A stretch of DNA of 9,330 nucleotides from Halieaceae bacterium. GTDB taxonomy: Bacteria > Pseudomonadota > Gammaproteobacteria > Pseudomonadales > Halieaceae. The translations under genes and the position numbers were made by a program. This document shows positions 8,971-9,330 of this stretch, piece by piece. The stretch covers positions 1-9,330 of the forward strand of contig QXYP01000126.1 of NCBI GenBank assembly GCA_009886815.1, written 5' to 3'. The notes below the pieces were generated by a model. The model had not been told where the DNA came from. It did no database searches and worked only from the letters and a program-made list of their open reading frames with translations. Each line of letters begins with the position of its first letter. Position 1 is the stretch's first letter.

Positions 8971-9240
8971 TTAAGCGTCTGTGGCTTCTTCTTCGTCAGT
9001 TGTTTCAGCCGGCGCTTCCTCTTCAGCAGAAGCCTCTTCGGCTGGCGCTTCCTCGGCGGGCGCCTCTTCCGCGGGCGCAGCGCCGGGTAGAGTTACCTTA
9101 ATGAGTTCTTCTGCCAGCAAGATATTGACCTTTTCCTCGCCATTGACTGGCTTGCCCGTCGCATCCTGAACAGCAAATCGCTCGTCACCGCGCTTAAAGA
9201 TTTTGTACTCATTGGTTTTTTTGATGAGGTTCATCGCCAT
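8971..9240 (-). CDS. Small hypothetical protein with Ala/Glu/Pro-rich acidic tail
   Basis: I do not recognise this 89-residue protein as a named family. Residues 1-51 look like a compact domain: a Lys-rich start ([19 protein letters not shown]), then [12 protein letters not shown] and [15 protein letters not shown]. Residues 54-89 are a low-complexity acidic tail with about four units of the form APAEE. The repeat units use different synonymous codons, so the repeat is not recent slippage and its composition seems to be kept. There is no signal peptide or membrane segment, so it is probably cytoplasmic. The start ATG at 9240 follows a strong GGGGAG motif at 7 bases; a second ATG lies two codons in. 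A strong terminator follows the stop. The good ribosome binding site, terminator and amphipathic composition make it a real, probably well expressed gene. The role is unknown. Confidence 0.85.
   Translation of the reverse strand: MAMNLIKKTNEYKIFKRGDERFAVQDATGKPVNGEEKVNILLAEELIKVTLPGAAPAEEAPAEEAPAEEASAEEEAPAETTDEEEATDA
9004..9078 (-). repeat. Coding repeat: about four APAEE-type units
   Basis: Successive units encode [21 protein letters not shown] and APAE in the tail of the small protein. The codons differ between units (for example GCG CCC GCG GAA GAG against GCG CCC GCC GAG GAA), so the repeat is clear in protein but blurred in DNA. Confidence 0.85.
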
Positions 9241-9277
9241 GTCTTTTCTCCCCTTGAGATACTCAGTCGCGGATGCT

Positions 9278-9283
9278 TTTATA
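9278..9283 (-). promoter_or_regulatory. Possible -10 element for the small acidic-tail gene
   Basis: TATAAA on the minus strand lies 37 bases before the ATG at 9240, a sensible place for a -10 box. No convincing -35 box is found 16-18 bases upstream. It is a position and consensus match only. Confidence 0.28.
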
Positions 9284-9310
9284 ACGCTGGCTATCCGATT
9301 CGCGGGAGAG

Positions 9311-9326
9311 AATAACGCAATAACGC
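9311..9326. repeat. Tandem 8-base direct repeat
   Basis: AATAACGC occurs twice without a gap (9311-9318 and 9319-9326), upstream of the small acidic-tail gene. It may be a protein-binding site or chance; the region to the right is outside the window. Confidence 0.6.
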
Positions 9327-9330
9327 ATCC

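Noticed and set aside
8981..9169. Plus-strand Ser/Ala-repeat frame
   Set aside because: It is the antisense reading of the Ala/Glu repeat in the 8971-9240 gene.

Overview
This window reads as ordinary chromosome of a gammaproteobacterium, probably a marine one of moderately high GC content. Placement in or near the OM60/NOR5 (Halieaceae) or SAR92 groups is only a guess. The evidence is the order ffh - rpsP - rimM - trmD - rplS - xerD on one strand with ypjD and a yfjD/CorC-type gene running the other way from ffh, as in E. coli and Pseudomonas, plus close protein similarity to the E. coli versions. All catalytic residues I could check are intact. Four of eleven genes appear to use GTG or TTG starts. 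I see no tRNA, rRNA, CRISPR array, insertion sequence or prophage, and no sign of recent gene transfer.

Minus strand, right to left from 4101: ffh (signal recognition particle GTPase), then after about 120 bases rpsP (S16), rimM (30S maturation), trmD (tRNA m1G37 methyltransferase), rplS (L19) and the first 188 codons of xerD, which runs off the left edge. rimM and trmD overlap by 8 bases. Gaps elsewhere from rpsP to xerD are 27 to 73 bases, so this is probably one operon.

Plus strand, from about 4211: ypjD (a CcsA-like inner-membrane protein), then a CNNM/CorC-family transporter with DUF21, a CBS pair and a CorC C-terminal domain. Their convergent neighbour on the right is the minus-strand set queA - tgt - DUF1289 gene. 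A probable two-way terminator lies at the meeting point (6412-6448).

Minus strand, right end: an unnamed 89-residue protein with a Lys-rich front and an Ala/Glu/Pro-rich acidic tail (9240 to 8971), a clear intrinsic terminator, then queA and tgt (queuosine synthesis, 4-base overlap) and the small four-cysteine DUF1289 protein.

Most of the window serves translation: two ribosomal proteins, a ribosome maturation factor, two tRNA anticodon-loop modifications (m1G37 by TrmD, Q34 by Tgt/QueA) and delivery of nascent membrane proteins (Ffh). I did not find an undescribed system. The points most worth checking are the unnamed acidic-tail protein, the terminator squeezed in just before queA, the loss of the usual tgt - yajC - secDF arrangement, and the odd initiation region of the CorC gene.
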